Part shown: in pieces, positions 53,841 to 62,413 of the stretch
Layout: each line of letters opens with the position of its first letter
Numbering within the stretch: position 1 is the stretch's first letter
From: Rhizobium leguminosarum
GTDB lineage: Bacteria > Pseudomonadota > Alphaproteobacteria > Rhizobiales > Rhizobiaceae
Direction of reading: 5' to 3'
Assembly: GCF_002953715.1 (NCBI RefSeq)
Contig: NZ_CP025013.1
Coordinates: 1,034,159-1,098,158, forward strand
Length of the DNA: 64,000 nt
Translations under genes and position numbers: made by a program
The notes under the pieces: generated by a model
Database searches by the model: none
What the model saw: the letters and a program-made list of their open reading frames with translations, nothing else
What the model was told of the DNA's origin: nothing

Positions 53841-56800
53841 GACGCCGCCTTCGTTTCTATGGGCAAGGTGAAGAGCAACGTCGCTCCGTGCGGATTGTTC
53901 TTCTCCGCCCACAATCGTCCGCCATGCAGCTCGACGATCGAGCGGCAGATTGCCAGCCCCATGCCCATGCCATTTTCCTTCGTCGTGAAGAACGGCTCGA
54001 ACATCCTCTCGGGAAACGCGATACCCTGGCCGCGATCGCTGATTTCGGTCTGGATGCCATTCCCCACCTGGTGCACGCGCATTTCGATCACCTTGTCGCC
54101 TGCAATGGCTTCCATCGCCTCGATGCCGTTGCGGATGAGATTGATCAGAACCTGCTGGATCTGGACGCGGTCGATTGCGACGAGCGGAAGGTTGCGGTCG
54201 ATGTCCACGTCGATCCGGACGCGACGCCGCGACGCCTCGTCGGCCATAAGGTTGCGCGCTTCATCGATGATGCTGGAGAGCGTCGTTTGGATCCTCCTGT
54301 CTACGGATTGCTTGAACAAGGCGCGAATGCGGCTGACGACGTCCGCCGCCGAGTTGGAATCCCGGATGATGCGCTCGACCGTCCTCTGCGCCCGCTCGAT
54401 GTTCGGCGGGTCGGCTGTCAGCCAGCGCTGGCAGGCATGCGAATTGGCCACGACGGCCGCGAGTGGTTGGTTCACCTCGTGGGCGATCGAGGCCGAAAGC
54501 TCGGCAAGGCTCGCCGCCTGGCTCGCTCGGGCAAGACCCTCTTGCGCCTGACGCAGCTCTTCTTGCACGCGAACCTCGCCGTCGATGTCAAGGCATATGA
54601 CGTTCCACTGCACGATGGCGCCTTCGGCGTTGCGCATCGGCGCGGCACGCGTCTCGACCCAGCGATATTCGCCATCGAACCGTCGCAGGCGATGCTTGCG
54701 CGCATAGGGTTCGCCGGTGGCGAGCGAATGGGCATATCTCTCCTTCACCTCGGCCACGTCGTCAGGGTGAACGCCGGCGTCGAGCGTGCCGGCCAACCGT
54801 GACTTGCCGGTTCCGTCCAGCTCTTCGAGCTTGTATCCGAGAAAGTCGCGAAGCTGAGGATTGCGATAGACGGGTTCTCCATCAGGAGCTGCGCAATCGA
54901 TCATTGCCGGCAGCGTTTCGACGATCTGCCAGAGCGAGCGTTCCCTCTCTCGCAACGCCTCCTCGACGCGCAGTTGATCATCGATGTCATGCGAGAGACC
55001 GTACCACTGGACGATCCGCCCGTTTTCGTCCCGCAGCGGCTCGGCGCTGCCCTTCACCCAGCGATAGACGCCATCGGCGCGCCGCAGGCGATACTGTTTG
55101 GAGAAGCGCGCGCCGGTTGCGAAGGAATGATTGAGGGCTTCGGCAAGGCTTTCTGCATCGTCGGGATGGATGGCGGCTTCTATGAGAGCCGCCAGCCGGC
55201 TCATCCCCGTCTTGTCCATTTCCGTCATATCAAGACCGAGAAAATCGATCAGGCGCCTGTTGAAAAAAGTCGGCTCGCCGCTCGGATCCAGCCGCCAGAG
55301 CAGACTCGGAACGATGTCGACGAGCGTCGACAGCTCCCGTTCCCGCTCGCGAAGCGCTTGCTGCGCGCGCACTTCGTCATCGATATCGATTGCCGCCGCG
55401 TACCATTGCAAGATCGCTCCATTTTGATCCCGCAGCGGTTCTGCGCGGCCTTCCATCCATCGATATACGCCGTCGGCCCGGCGTCGGCGGTATCTTATGG
55501 TGTAGGGCTCGCCGGTGGCGAGGGCGTGGCCGAGAATCTCTTTCATGCGGGGCGCATCCTCGGGATGGACTGTCGCCCCGATGATGGCTGCCGAGCGGCT
55601 GATCTCCGGCTTGTCCCAGGCCGCGACGTTATCCACGCCGATGGATTCCAAGGTGCGCTTGCTGAAGAAGGTCGGTTCGCCATTGGGCGCCATGCGGGCA
55701 ATGTGGACGGGGACCACGTCGACGAGCAGCGACAGCTCCTGCTCCCGATTGCGCAACGCCTCCAGCGCGCGTACCTCATCGTCGATGTCGAGCGAAACGC
55801 CATACCATTCCGCGACCGTTCCGTCTTCGTCGTGCCGGGGCTCCACCCGGCATTCCGCCCAGCGGTAGACGTCATCCTTTTCGCGCCAGCGAAATCGCAT
55901 CGCGGAGCCATCGCCGGTTTCGAAGCAGTTCCTGAGTGTACGCAGGATATCGGGAGCGTCTTCGGGATGAACCAGCTGCTGCAGCAGATCGTCGATGCGC
56001 GGTTCACCGAGAGTGTCGAAATTGGCGATAACGGAGCGGAAATGATCCTGATACCGCTTATTGAAATAGAATGAGCCGCCGGTAGGCTCCACACTCCAGA
56101 TCCGGACCGGCACGGCGTCTATGATCTGCTGAAGCTGTTGTTGGCTCCGCCGCACAGCCTCTTCGGCATGAACCTGATCGTCGATGTCGTGACAAAGACC
56201 GTACCACTGGACGATATGCCCCGACTGATCCCGCATCGGTTCGGCACGGCTCGACATCCAGCGATAGAGGCCGTCGGCGCGACGCAGTCGATACCGCGTG
56301 GCGAAGCTCTCACCGGTGACGAGGCAATGGCGAAGGGCATTCCTGAATCCCGCTGCATCCTCGGGATGAACGATGGTCTCCAGGACCGCCTCCAGCCGGT
56401 TCACGCCGGGTTTGTCCGAGTCCGCGACGTCAAGACCGAGAAAATCGACCATCCGTTTGTTGAAGAAGGTCGGTTCGCCGTCGGGGGTCAGACGCCAGAC
56501 GTGGCTCGGAACCATATCCACGAGCTGCGAGAGTTCCCGCTCACGGTCGCGCAGCGTATCCAGGCTTTGGCGCAATGTGAGCACTGCCAGCTGGTGCTGC
56601 CGGGATATGGCAGCCACGATGAGCGCCGAAAATGCCGAGATCGCCAGAAAAAGCTGCAGCATGACCTGCTTGTGCTTCTGGAACTCGGGATCGCCGGCAA
56701 ACTGGCTGGTGCCTGTTATCGTGAACAGCGCCGTGATCAGGGCGAGGAGAGCCAAGGATACGGCAGCGCCTTTGAACTCGAAGCGAACCGCAGCCCAAAG

Positions 56801-57562
56801 AAGGGGCGGCATGATGATGTATGCGAAGGGGAGGTAGCCGCTCAGAGAAAGACCGGCAACGCCGAGAAAGATCAACCCAAGGACGCAAGCCTCCACCCAT
56901 TGCGTTGCTGAGAGCCGGGTCTTGCCGCGCCAGCTTTGAAACACAACCAGTGCCAGCGGCGCTACAATCAAGACGCCGGTGGCGTCTCCGATCCACCATA
57001 GAGGCCAAGCTGCGGAGAAAGACTGCGATTGTATGCCAAACCACGCCAGTGTCGCACTTCCCACGGTCGCACTGACGATGGGCGCAATCCCGGCGCCCAG
57101 TACGACAAATGCGAAAACGTCCTGCAAGGTTTCCAACCGAACTGGCCGCGTCAAGGTCCGGTTGACGAGCCATGCCCCGGCCACCGCTTCAAGGGCGTTG
57201 CCGATGTAGATCAGAAAGGCCGCGGGCAGGGGGCTGTGGAACCATAAGTAATTGCTGAACAGTTCAGCCAGGCAGCCCCCCAGTACCCACCAGGGCCAGC
57301 TGTAGCGGGAGGCGAGGACAAGTGTCGCGATGAAAAGCCCCGCCGCAGGCCAGATGGAAATACCGGTTCCAGGGACGATTGCGAGCGACTGCGCGAATCC
57401 GCAGGCCAGCACATAGGCCGCGATGAAAAGCCCCAGATGCAGGGGTCGAGGGCGGTGCGACCAGACGCTGATCATCAGCTGTTCCTGCCGGGCAGACAAA
57501 GCCAGGCGATCGTCAGCGTTTCGTACTGTCGTTGTTCTCGGTTTCGGGTCTGGCGGGCTCAT
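53837..57562 (-). CDS. MASE1 sensor histidine kinase with five PAS repeats
   Basis: The 1241-residue protein starts with a MASE1 integral-membrane sensor (about residues 40-320, with TGISIWPAAGLFIATLVLA). Five PAS/PAC units follow, beginning near residues 344, 477, 615, 750 and 879. Most carry the same PAC phrase, like RRADGVYRWMEGRAEPLRD, then IVQWYGLSHDIDD. The kinase core has the phosphoacceptor His1028 in IAHEVNQPLAAV, an N-box in INLIRNGIEAM, DRGQGI, and FFTTKENGMGMGLAICRSI. It probably senses several inputs and phosphorylates the adjacent regulators. An in-frame ATG further in exists, but the 57562 start gives the full protein. The signal is unknown. Confidence 0.92.
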   Translation of the reverse strand: MSPPDPKPRTTTVRNADDRLALSARQEQLMISVWSHRPRPLHLGLFIAAYVLACGFAQSLAIVPGTGISIWPAAGLFIATLVLASRYSWPWWVLGGCLAELFSNYLWFHSPLPAAFLIYIGNALEAVAGAWLVNRTLTRPVRLETLQDVFAFVVLGAGIAPIVSATVGSATLAWFGIQSQSFSAAWPLWWIGDATGVLIVAPLALVVFQSWRGKTRLSATQWVEACVLGLIFLGVAGLSLSGYLPFAYIIMPPLLWAAVRFEFKGAAVSLALLALITALFTITGTSQFAGDPEFQKHKQVMLQLFLAISAFSALIVAAISRQHQLAVLTLRQSLDTLRDRERELSQLVDMVPSHVWRLTPDGEPTFFNKRMVDFLGLDVADSDKPGVNRLEAVLETIVHPEDAAGFRNALRHCLVTGESFATRYRLRRADGLYRWMSSRAEPMRDQSGHIVQWYGLCHDIDDQVHAEEAVRRSQQQLQQIIDAVPVRIWSVEPTGGSFYFNKRYQDHFRSVIANFDTLGEPRIDDLLQQLVHPEDAPDILRTLRNCFETGDGSAMRFRWREKDDVYRWAECRVEPRHDEDGTVAEWYGVSLDIDDEVRALEALRNREQELSLLVDVVPVHIARMAPNGEPTFFSKRTLESIGVDNVAAWDKPEISRSAAIIGATVHPEDAPRMKEILGHALATGEPYTIRYRRRRADGVYRWMEGRAEPLRDQNGAILQWYAAAIDIDDEVRAQQALRERERELSTLVDIVPSLLWRLDPSGEPTFFNRRLIDFLGLDMTEMDKTGMSRLAALIEAAIHPDDAESLAEALNHSFATGARFSKQYRLRRADGVYRWVKGSAEPLRDENGRIVQWYGLSHDIDDQLRVEEALRERERSLWQIVETLPAMIDCAAPDGEPVYRNPQLRDFLGYKLEELDGTGKSRLAGTLDAGVHPDDVAEVKERYAHSLATGEPYARKHRLRRFDGEYRWVETRAAPMRNAEGAIVQWNVICLDIDGEVRVQEELRQAQEGLARASQAASLAELSASIAHEVNQPLAAVVANSHACQRWLTADPPNIERAQRTVERIIRDSNSAADVVSRIRALFKQSVDRRIQTTLSSIIDEARNLMADEASRRRVRIDVDIDRNLPLVAIDRVQIQQVLINLIRNGIEAMEAIAGDKVIEMRVHQVGNGIQTEISDRGQGIAFPERMFEPFFTTKENGMGMGLAICRSIVELHGGRLWAEKNNPHGATLLFTLPIETKAAS

Positions 57563-57888
57563 GATCGAAGCGTAACCCCGTCACACTACAACCGCAACTC
57601 ATGGAAACCCATGCATTGAGCGGGGATGTAGCCGCCGCGCGGGGTCGGAATTTTCGGCGCGAGCGAAGACCGACATGTCGTTCCGTCTTGCCGGTCGGTC
57701 ATCCTAACCTTCGGGCTGGCTCCGCTATATCCTACGGCTAAGCCGCTAGACCTCTTACATAGTAGAAGGGGGCTGGCTATCCGGTCATTGTGTCGCCGTT
57801 CGCGCCGCGCAACTCGGCGGCGGTAATGCATGTTGCCCGAAAGGGTGCCGCGGTTTTAGGAAGACGGCATGCGATGGAGGATGCTGAT
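57563..57888. other. Divergent intergenic region, no supported gene
   Basis: The 326 bases separate the kinase start from the NmrA-like gene. An 81-codon minus-strand frame and the 33-codon upstream extension of the NmrA frame look spurious. No clear operator was found. Confidence 0.4.
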
Positions 57889-58641
57889 ATGAAAATCACG
57901 GTGGTTGGAGCAAGTGGCCTTATCGGAACGCGGCTCAGCGAGAACTTGCGCCGTTCAGGTCACGAGGTAATGGCCGCATCATTGTCGCTGGGTGTCGATA
58001 CGGTTTCGGGCAAGGGCCTCGAAGCGGCCGTGGCGGGAACCCAAGTCATTGTCGATGTGACCAATGCCGCATCATTCGGCGACAGTGCTGCACTGGATTT
58101 TTTCAAGGCTTCGACAAGGAATTTGCTCGCGGCCGCGACCGAGGCTGGCGTCAGGCACTATCTTGCACTCTCTGTCGTCGGCACGCCGCGCCTCGTGGAA
58201 AGCGATTATTTTCGTGCGAAAATGGTGCAGGAAAACCTCATCAGGGCTTCAAGCCGACCCTATACGATTCTCCGCTCCACACAGTTTTACGACTTCATCA
58301 GCGGATTGATCGACACCGGTGCTGATGGTGATGTATTTCGATTGCCCCCGGCATTCATAAGGCCGGTCGCAGCGAGCGACGTCGCCGCATTGCTGGCGGA
58401 ATTGGCAGTCGGAATGCCGTTGGACGATATCGCCGAAATCAGTGGCCCGGAACAATTCGGTATCGACGAAACCGCCCGGATCTATCTCACCGCGAATGAG
58501 GATGAGCGGCAGGTCGTAACGGATCCATCCGCATCGTATTTCGGGGTTGAATTGACTGAAGACGCGCTGCTTCCTGAAGCCGGTGCGCGGGTGGCGGCCA
58601 AGAAGCTATCCGACTGGCTCAACCAATCGATGGGGGAGTAG
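57889..58641 (+). CDS. NmrA-like/atypical SDR NAD(P)-binding protein
   Basis: The 250-residue protein begins MKITVVGASGLIGTRLSENL, an NAD(P)-binding Rossmann motif. Further segments are VIVDVTNAASFGD, GVRHYLALSVVGTPRL and YTILRSTQFYDFISGLID. These fit the NmrA/atypical SDR group, which lacks the classical YxxxK dyad. GGAGG eight bases before the ATG sets the start; the longer frame from 57790 is unlikely. The function could be redox sensing or reduction of an unknown substrate. It stands alone after the divergent kinase operon. Confidence 0.85.
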   Translation: MKITVVGASGLIGTRLSENLRRSGHEVMAASLSLGVDTVSGKGLEAAVAGTQVIVDVTNAASFGDSAALDFFKASTRNLLAAATEAGVRHYLALSVVGTPRLVESDYFRAKMVQENLIRASSRPYTILRSTQFYDFISGLIDTGADGDVFRLPPAFIRPVAASDVAALLAELAVGMPLDDIAEISGPEQFGIDETARIYLTANEDERQVVTDPSASYFGVELTEDALLPEAGARVAAKKLSDWLNQSMGE

Positions 58642-58826
58642 GCCGTGCGGCTTTTGGAGCCGGATGCGACGATGGACCGGCATAGTTGCCGAGTCCGGTT
58701 TGATCAGTGAGTGCGGCCCCAATGGCTCATCGCAATCTTCAAATCGAGGTGAACAGGGATTTCAAGACTTGCTTTCAAAATGATTGTGCATTAAATAATC
58801 GTATCCGAGATAAATGGAGTCAAGCT

Positions 58827-59597
58827 ATGTTGAAGATGTTTGTTGCCGCCGCCGCAATCGCTGCGGGAAGCGTTTTGAATGCCTACGCGGCCGAGAAGCC
58901 GACGGTCGTCCTTGTGCATGGCGCATTCGCCGATGCCTCCAGTTGGAATGGCGTAATTACACGTCTCGAAAGGGATGGATATCCAGTGGTGGCGGTTGCC
59001 AATCCGCTTCGAAGCGTAACGTCGGATGGCGATTACGTGCGCAAAGTGGTCGCGGGATTGAAGACGGACGTTGTTCTCGTTGGTCACTCCTACGGCGGCT
59101 CAGTCATCAACCAGGCCGCAGCAGGCAGCGCCAATGTCAAATCACTCGTCTTCGTCGCGGCCTTCGCGCCTGATGTTGGGGACACTGCCGTCGCGCTTTC
59201 AGGTAAGTTTCCGGGAAGCACGCTCGCACCGACCCTTGCTGAACCCGTCCCGTTGGATGGTGGAGTAAAGGACCTGTACATCAAGCAGAGCGCGTTTCAC
59301 GATCAATTCGCTGCAGATGTATCCAAGGCGGAGGGCAAGCTGATGGCCGCAACACAGCGCCCCATCACTGATAAGGCTCTTGGCGAGGCCTCGACTGCGG
59401 CGAGCTGGAAGAAGATCCCGTCCTGGTTCGTCTATGGTGACGCGGATAAGAACATACCGCCGGCAGCGCTCGCATGGATGGCGGATCGGGCGGACTCGAA
59501 AGAGACGGTCGTGGTTAAAGGCGCGTCTCACGTCGTGATGGTCTCTCATCCCGATAAGGTCGCGAAGGTCATCGAAGACGCTGCGTCCAGCAAATAA
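58827..59597 (+). CDS. Exported alpha/beta-fold hydrolase
   Basis: The 256-residue protein has a short Sec signal peptide (MLKMFVAAAAIAAGSVLNAY, cleavage near AYAA). The mature hydrolase has the oxyanion region VLVHGAFADASSW, nucleophile Ser in GHSYGGSV, Asp in YGDADKNIPP and His in KGASHVVMVSHP. It resembles small esterase-like hydrolases whose cytoplasmic relatives lack a leader. The ATG at 58827 follows GGAGT; an upstream frame from 58707 would hide the signal peptide. The substrate is unknown. Confidence 0.88.
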   Translation: MLKMFVAAAAIAAGSVLNAYAAEKPTVVLVHGAFADASSWNGVITRLERDGYPVVAVANPLRSVTSDGDYVRKVVAGLKTDVVLVGHSYGGSVINQAAAGSANVKSLVFVAAFAPDVGDTAVALSGKFPGSTLAPTLAEPVPLDGGVKDLYIKQSAFHDQFAADVSKAEGKLMAATQRPITDKALGEASTAASWKKIPSWFVYGDADKNIPPAALAWMADRADSKETVVVKGASHVVMVSHPDKVAKVIEDAASSK

Positions 59598-59711
59598 ACG
59601 GCGTAGCTGCGGCTCCGCGGCCGGATCAGCACTGATCCGGTCGTGGTAAGGCAATACGCAACGCGAGATGCCGAACTCCCTTTTCTCTCGAACCGTCGGG
59701 CCTTATCCTAT

Positions 59712-59767
59712 CCAAGGCCCAAGGCCCAAGGCCCAAGGCCCAAGGCCCAAGGCCCAAGACCCAAGAC
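59712..59767 (+). repeat. Tandem heptamer array (eight units)
   Basis: The unit CCAAGGC is repeated six times without interruption and followed by two CCAAGAC units, 56 bases in all. It lies between the exported hydrolase stop and the stop of the convergent glycosyltransferase gene, 11 bases from the latter. Such short tandem repeats can change copy number by slippage. Confidence 0.9.
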
Positions 59768-59778
59768 TGTCTCGGCTC

Positions 59779-61572
59779 TCATGGACGCGTGATCCTGTAG
59801 ACCAGCAAATCATCCGAATCCACAAGCTTGGTTGCGGTCTTGTCCAGATAGTCGATGACACCATCATGATGCTCGACGAACAGCCGGTCCTGCTTGTCGA
59901 CGGCGTTCTTGGCCGCGCCGAACAGATCCGCGCCCTGCGCGCGCAGTTCCTCGAGCTGCGCGATCGCGGTGGCGTCATCCGCGACGAATTTCGACCATTC
60001 GACATCGCCTCCGCCAGGCGGGAACACCCAGCCGCGCGCCCTGCTGTAGTAGACTGCGACGGGATCGCCGACCTCGGGCGCGATGGCAACGACAAGGTCG
60101 CCCGGTTGCGCCAGCCGCGCCAGTTCCTCGCCAAGCAGCTTGCCGTTCATGGCGATTGGCTTCTTCATCGTCCTGACGAGGGGAAAGGTCGACCAGACAA
60201 GCGCGAGGGCCGCGATGCAGATCGAGCGAAGCACGACCGCAGGCGTTAGAACGGTTCCCGATGCAAGCGCTGCCAGAAGAAGCGCGCCGCGGCCGCAGAA
60301 CATCGCGACCGGCACATCGAAGATGTGGAAGTTCCACACATTGCTAGTGATCTCGCCCGCCGCCGCCAGATAAACGATCATGGCCGCAGCCGACCACACA
60401 TAGGGAATGCGCGAAAGGGTGCATTGCTTCGGGTCTTCGGCGGGTCTGGGCGGTATCCACAAGCCGACCGCGAGCAGCACCATGAACGGATAGCCGTAGA
60501 ACCACAAGACCGAGGTGTTCCACGCGGATTTGAAGTAGAAGCCGTTCCTGAAGTATGTCCAGAAGCCGAAATCCCAGATATAACCGCCGCTGCCGGCGAC
60601 ATGAAACGGCGGATAGCTGCGGCCGAGATAAATCGCCCAGCTGAAATAAGCGCCGATGATGGCCAGGCTCAAGATCCCCGACAGGAAGACCCAGGTCGCC
60701 TGCTTTCGCTTCTTCTCCAGAATCCAGCAGACCATCAGATAGAAGATGACGGCACCGGCAGCGATGCCTGGTGGCTTTGACAGCACACCGAGCGTGAAGC
60801 TTACCGTTGCGACCGGCAAGAGCCAGCCGCTGCCGCCGGCCCAGTATTTGGCGAACAGCCAGACGCCAAGAGTCACCAAGGCCAGCATCGCGGGATCGGG
60901 AAGAAACGAGCTGTCGATCATGATTGTCGCCGGCATCAGCGCGTAGGCAAGTGCTGCCGCGTGGGCATGCATCTCGTCCCAGCAGAGCGCGGTTAGCCTG
61001 TGCAGCGAAAACACCGTCACCAGACCGAAGAAGGCCGCAACCATGCGGCCGAACCAGTCGTGCCAACCGAAGAGTTGGTAGAGCAGGGCTGTGAGATAGC
61101 TGACGATCTGGAACTCGCGGCCCTGATAGCTTGGCCCAGGCCCGGTCCAGCTGACCTCCGGAAAGAAGATGTTCCAGCTGCGCTGCTGGAAATTGTCGGC
61201 CATCATTGCGGTGCTTATCTCGCGCCAGCTGAAGCCGTCGACCAGCGGCAAGGTGATCTTGTGGAATCTGAAGACGATCGCAATAAACAGGATCCCCAGC
61301 AAGATCGCCGTGTTGAGGTAGTTGCGAGCAGCCATGTCCCGGTCGGTCGTCTGCTGCGGGTATTGCTGACCTTCGGCCTGTTTCAATTCCAGGTCGTCCG
61401 TCCTCTGAAACCCTGTCCTCCGTGACGCCCGAGGCGGCGCGATACGCGCCGGCATCGGATCGTGAGGAAGATTAGGCTGAGCGGGATCTCGCCGCCGGCG
61501 CGGTCGGCTGCGGAGCTGCTCGTAGGCTTCACCGAGCAGCGGCTCGGACGGCTTGCGGGGCGGCTTTGTCAT
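59779..61572 (-). CDS. ArnT/PMT-like membrane glycosyltransferase (GT-C fold)
   Basis: The 597-residue protein has a polar, basic N-terminal extension of about 80 residues, then around ten or eleven membrane helices. Early loops carry acidic-aromatic GT-C features (LPLVDGFSWREISTAMMADNF, then SWTGPGPSYQGREFQIVSYL). DSSFLPDPAMLALVTLGVWLFAKYW is also typical of PMT_2/ArnT-like enzymes, which transfer sugars from polyprenyl phosphates to lipids or proteins at the periplasmic face. The acceptor is unknown. The 3' end abuts the heptamer array. There is no obvious operon partner. Confidence 0.82.
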   Translation of the reverse strand: MTKPPRKPSEPLLGEAYEQLRSRPRRRRDPAQPNLPHDPMPARIAPPRASRRTGFQRTDDLELKQAEGQQYPQQTTDRDMAARNYLNTAILLGILFIAIVFRFHKITLPLVDGFSWREISTAMMADNFQQRSWNIFFPEVSWTGPGPSYQGREFQIVSYLTALLYQLFGWHDWFGRMVAAFFGLVTVFSLHRLTALCWDEMHAHAAALAYALMPATIMIDSSFLPDPAMLALVTLGVWLFAKYWAGGSGWLLPVATVSFTLGVLSKPPGIAAGAVIFYLMVCWILEKKRKQATWVFLSGILSLAIIGAYFSWAIYLGRSYPPFHVAGSGGYIWDFGFWTYFRNGFYFKSAWNTSVLWFYGYPFMVLLAVGLWIPPRPAEDPKQCTLSRIPYVWSAAAMIVYLAAAGEITSNVWNFHIFDVPVAMFCGRGALLLAALASGTVLTPAVVLRSICIAALALVWSTFPLVRTMKKPIAMNGKLLGEELARLAQPGDLVVAIAPEVGDPVAVYYSRARGWVFPPGGGDVEWSKFVADDATAIAQLEELRAQGADLFGAAKNAVDKQDRLFVEHHDGVIDYLDKTATKLVDSDDLLVYRITRP

Positions 61573-62413
61573 GATGGCAGTTCATCAGCAAAGCCTTAAA
61601 AAGCAATTCACCCAGATTGATTATTGATTCATGCGAACATAATAAGAACGTCGGCGGGCGGCTGCCAATCTGAAAACTGAGATATGGAGTGCGGAGATGC
61701 GCGAGCCGCCGATCAGCGAAGCCGTGGGAGACGATGAGCGTGAGCAGGTGATCGCCAATCCAAGGGCGATATGCACGCCGCTATCGGCACCCTGCTGGAG
61801 GACACCCGATTGGTGATCTGGCGGCGGGCACGATAATGAGCGAGCATATTTCCATGTCGGCCGAACAGCGCTCAACTCCAGCAGCCTGGATCAGTGCTTC
61901 GGGGATGCCCCAAGCTTGACAAAAAGACAGCCATTGCCGATCTCTATTTGCGTCAGAAGGTCCGCCCTTACCTCTTCGCCAACGACCGCTTTTATGTGCC
62001 GCCACTTTTGACTCTTCGGATGTGCGGGCACCGGTACGCCTTCTCGCAAAAAAAGCGTTACTTCAGGAACTTCATCTGATTTGTAGATGCAAATTCTCAC
62101 CGGCTCACGTCCCTGTTAGCAGCAAATATTGTGCACTGCAAAACAAGAAATGGCAAACATTCATTTGCCGGGTAAGTCAACGTTGGGCCGGTGCAGACCC
62201 GTGATGCTGAGGCGCACCCTGCCGCCCGATGCTGAGAACGGCGTCCGTCGGAAGGTCGAGGGGCGCGACGCCGGAGGTTTGGACGTTTTCACCTAAGTCG
62301 CCGGGCTTCACCGCCTCGAAGCGTTCAAGAAACCTTTATGAAGCTCAGGGTTGAACTCGTCGCACCCCGCTCCAAATTCCGTCGGCGGCAGTCGAAAAGG
62401 AGGGGAGGCGTGC
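61573..62413. other. Long low-coding intergenic region with possible transposase scar
   Basis: These 841 bases have no strong gene. A plus-strand frame near 61763-61834 encodes KGDMHAAIGTLLEDTRLVIW, which resembles the GDL...SAIGTLVERTTRF region of IS30-family transposases with a deletion. It is flanked by stops, so it may be a transposase scar. A possible 69-codon minus-strand gene lies at 61891-62100. Several other short frames overlap each other without ribosome sites. Confidence 0.4.
61891..62100 (-). CDS. Possible small hypothetical protein
   Basis: The 69-codon frame starts at a GTG and reads like a soluble protein with normal composition (SDEVPEVTLFLREGVPVPAH, VVGEEVRADLLTQIEIGNG). 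No recognisable domain is present. The upstream GGGACGTGAG is a weak ribosome-site candidate. It is the best of several overlapping short frames here, but may be spurious or a remnant. Confidence 0.3.
   Translation of the reverse strand: MRICIYKSDEVPEVTLFLREGVPVPAHPKSQKWRHIKAVVGEEVRADLLTQIEIGNGCLFVKLGASPKH

Noticed and set aside
59712..59767. CRISPR-like array
   Set aside because: The repeats are seven-base head-to-tail units without spacers and there are no cas genes, so it is a simple tandem repeat.
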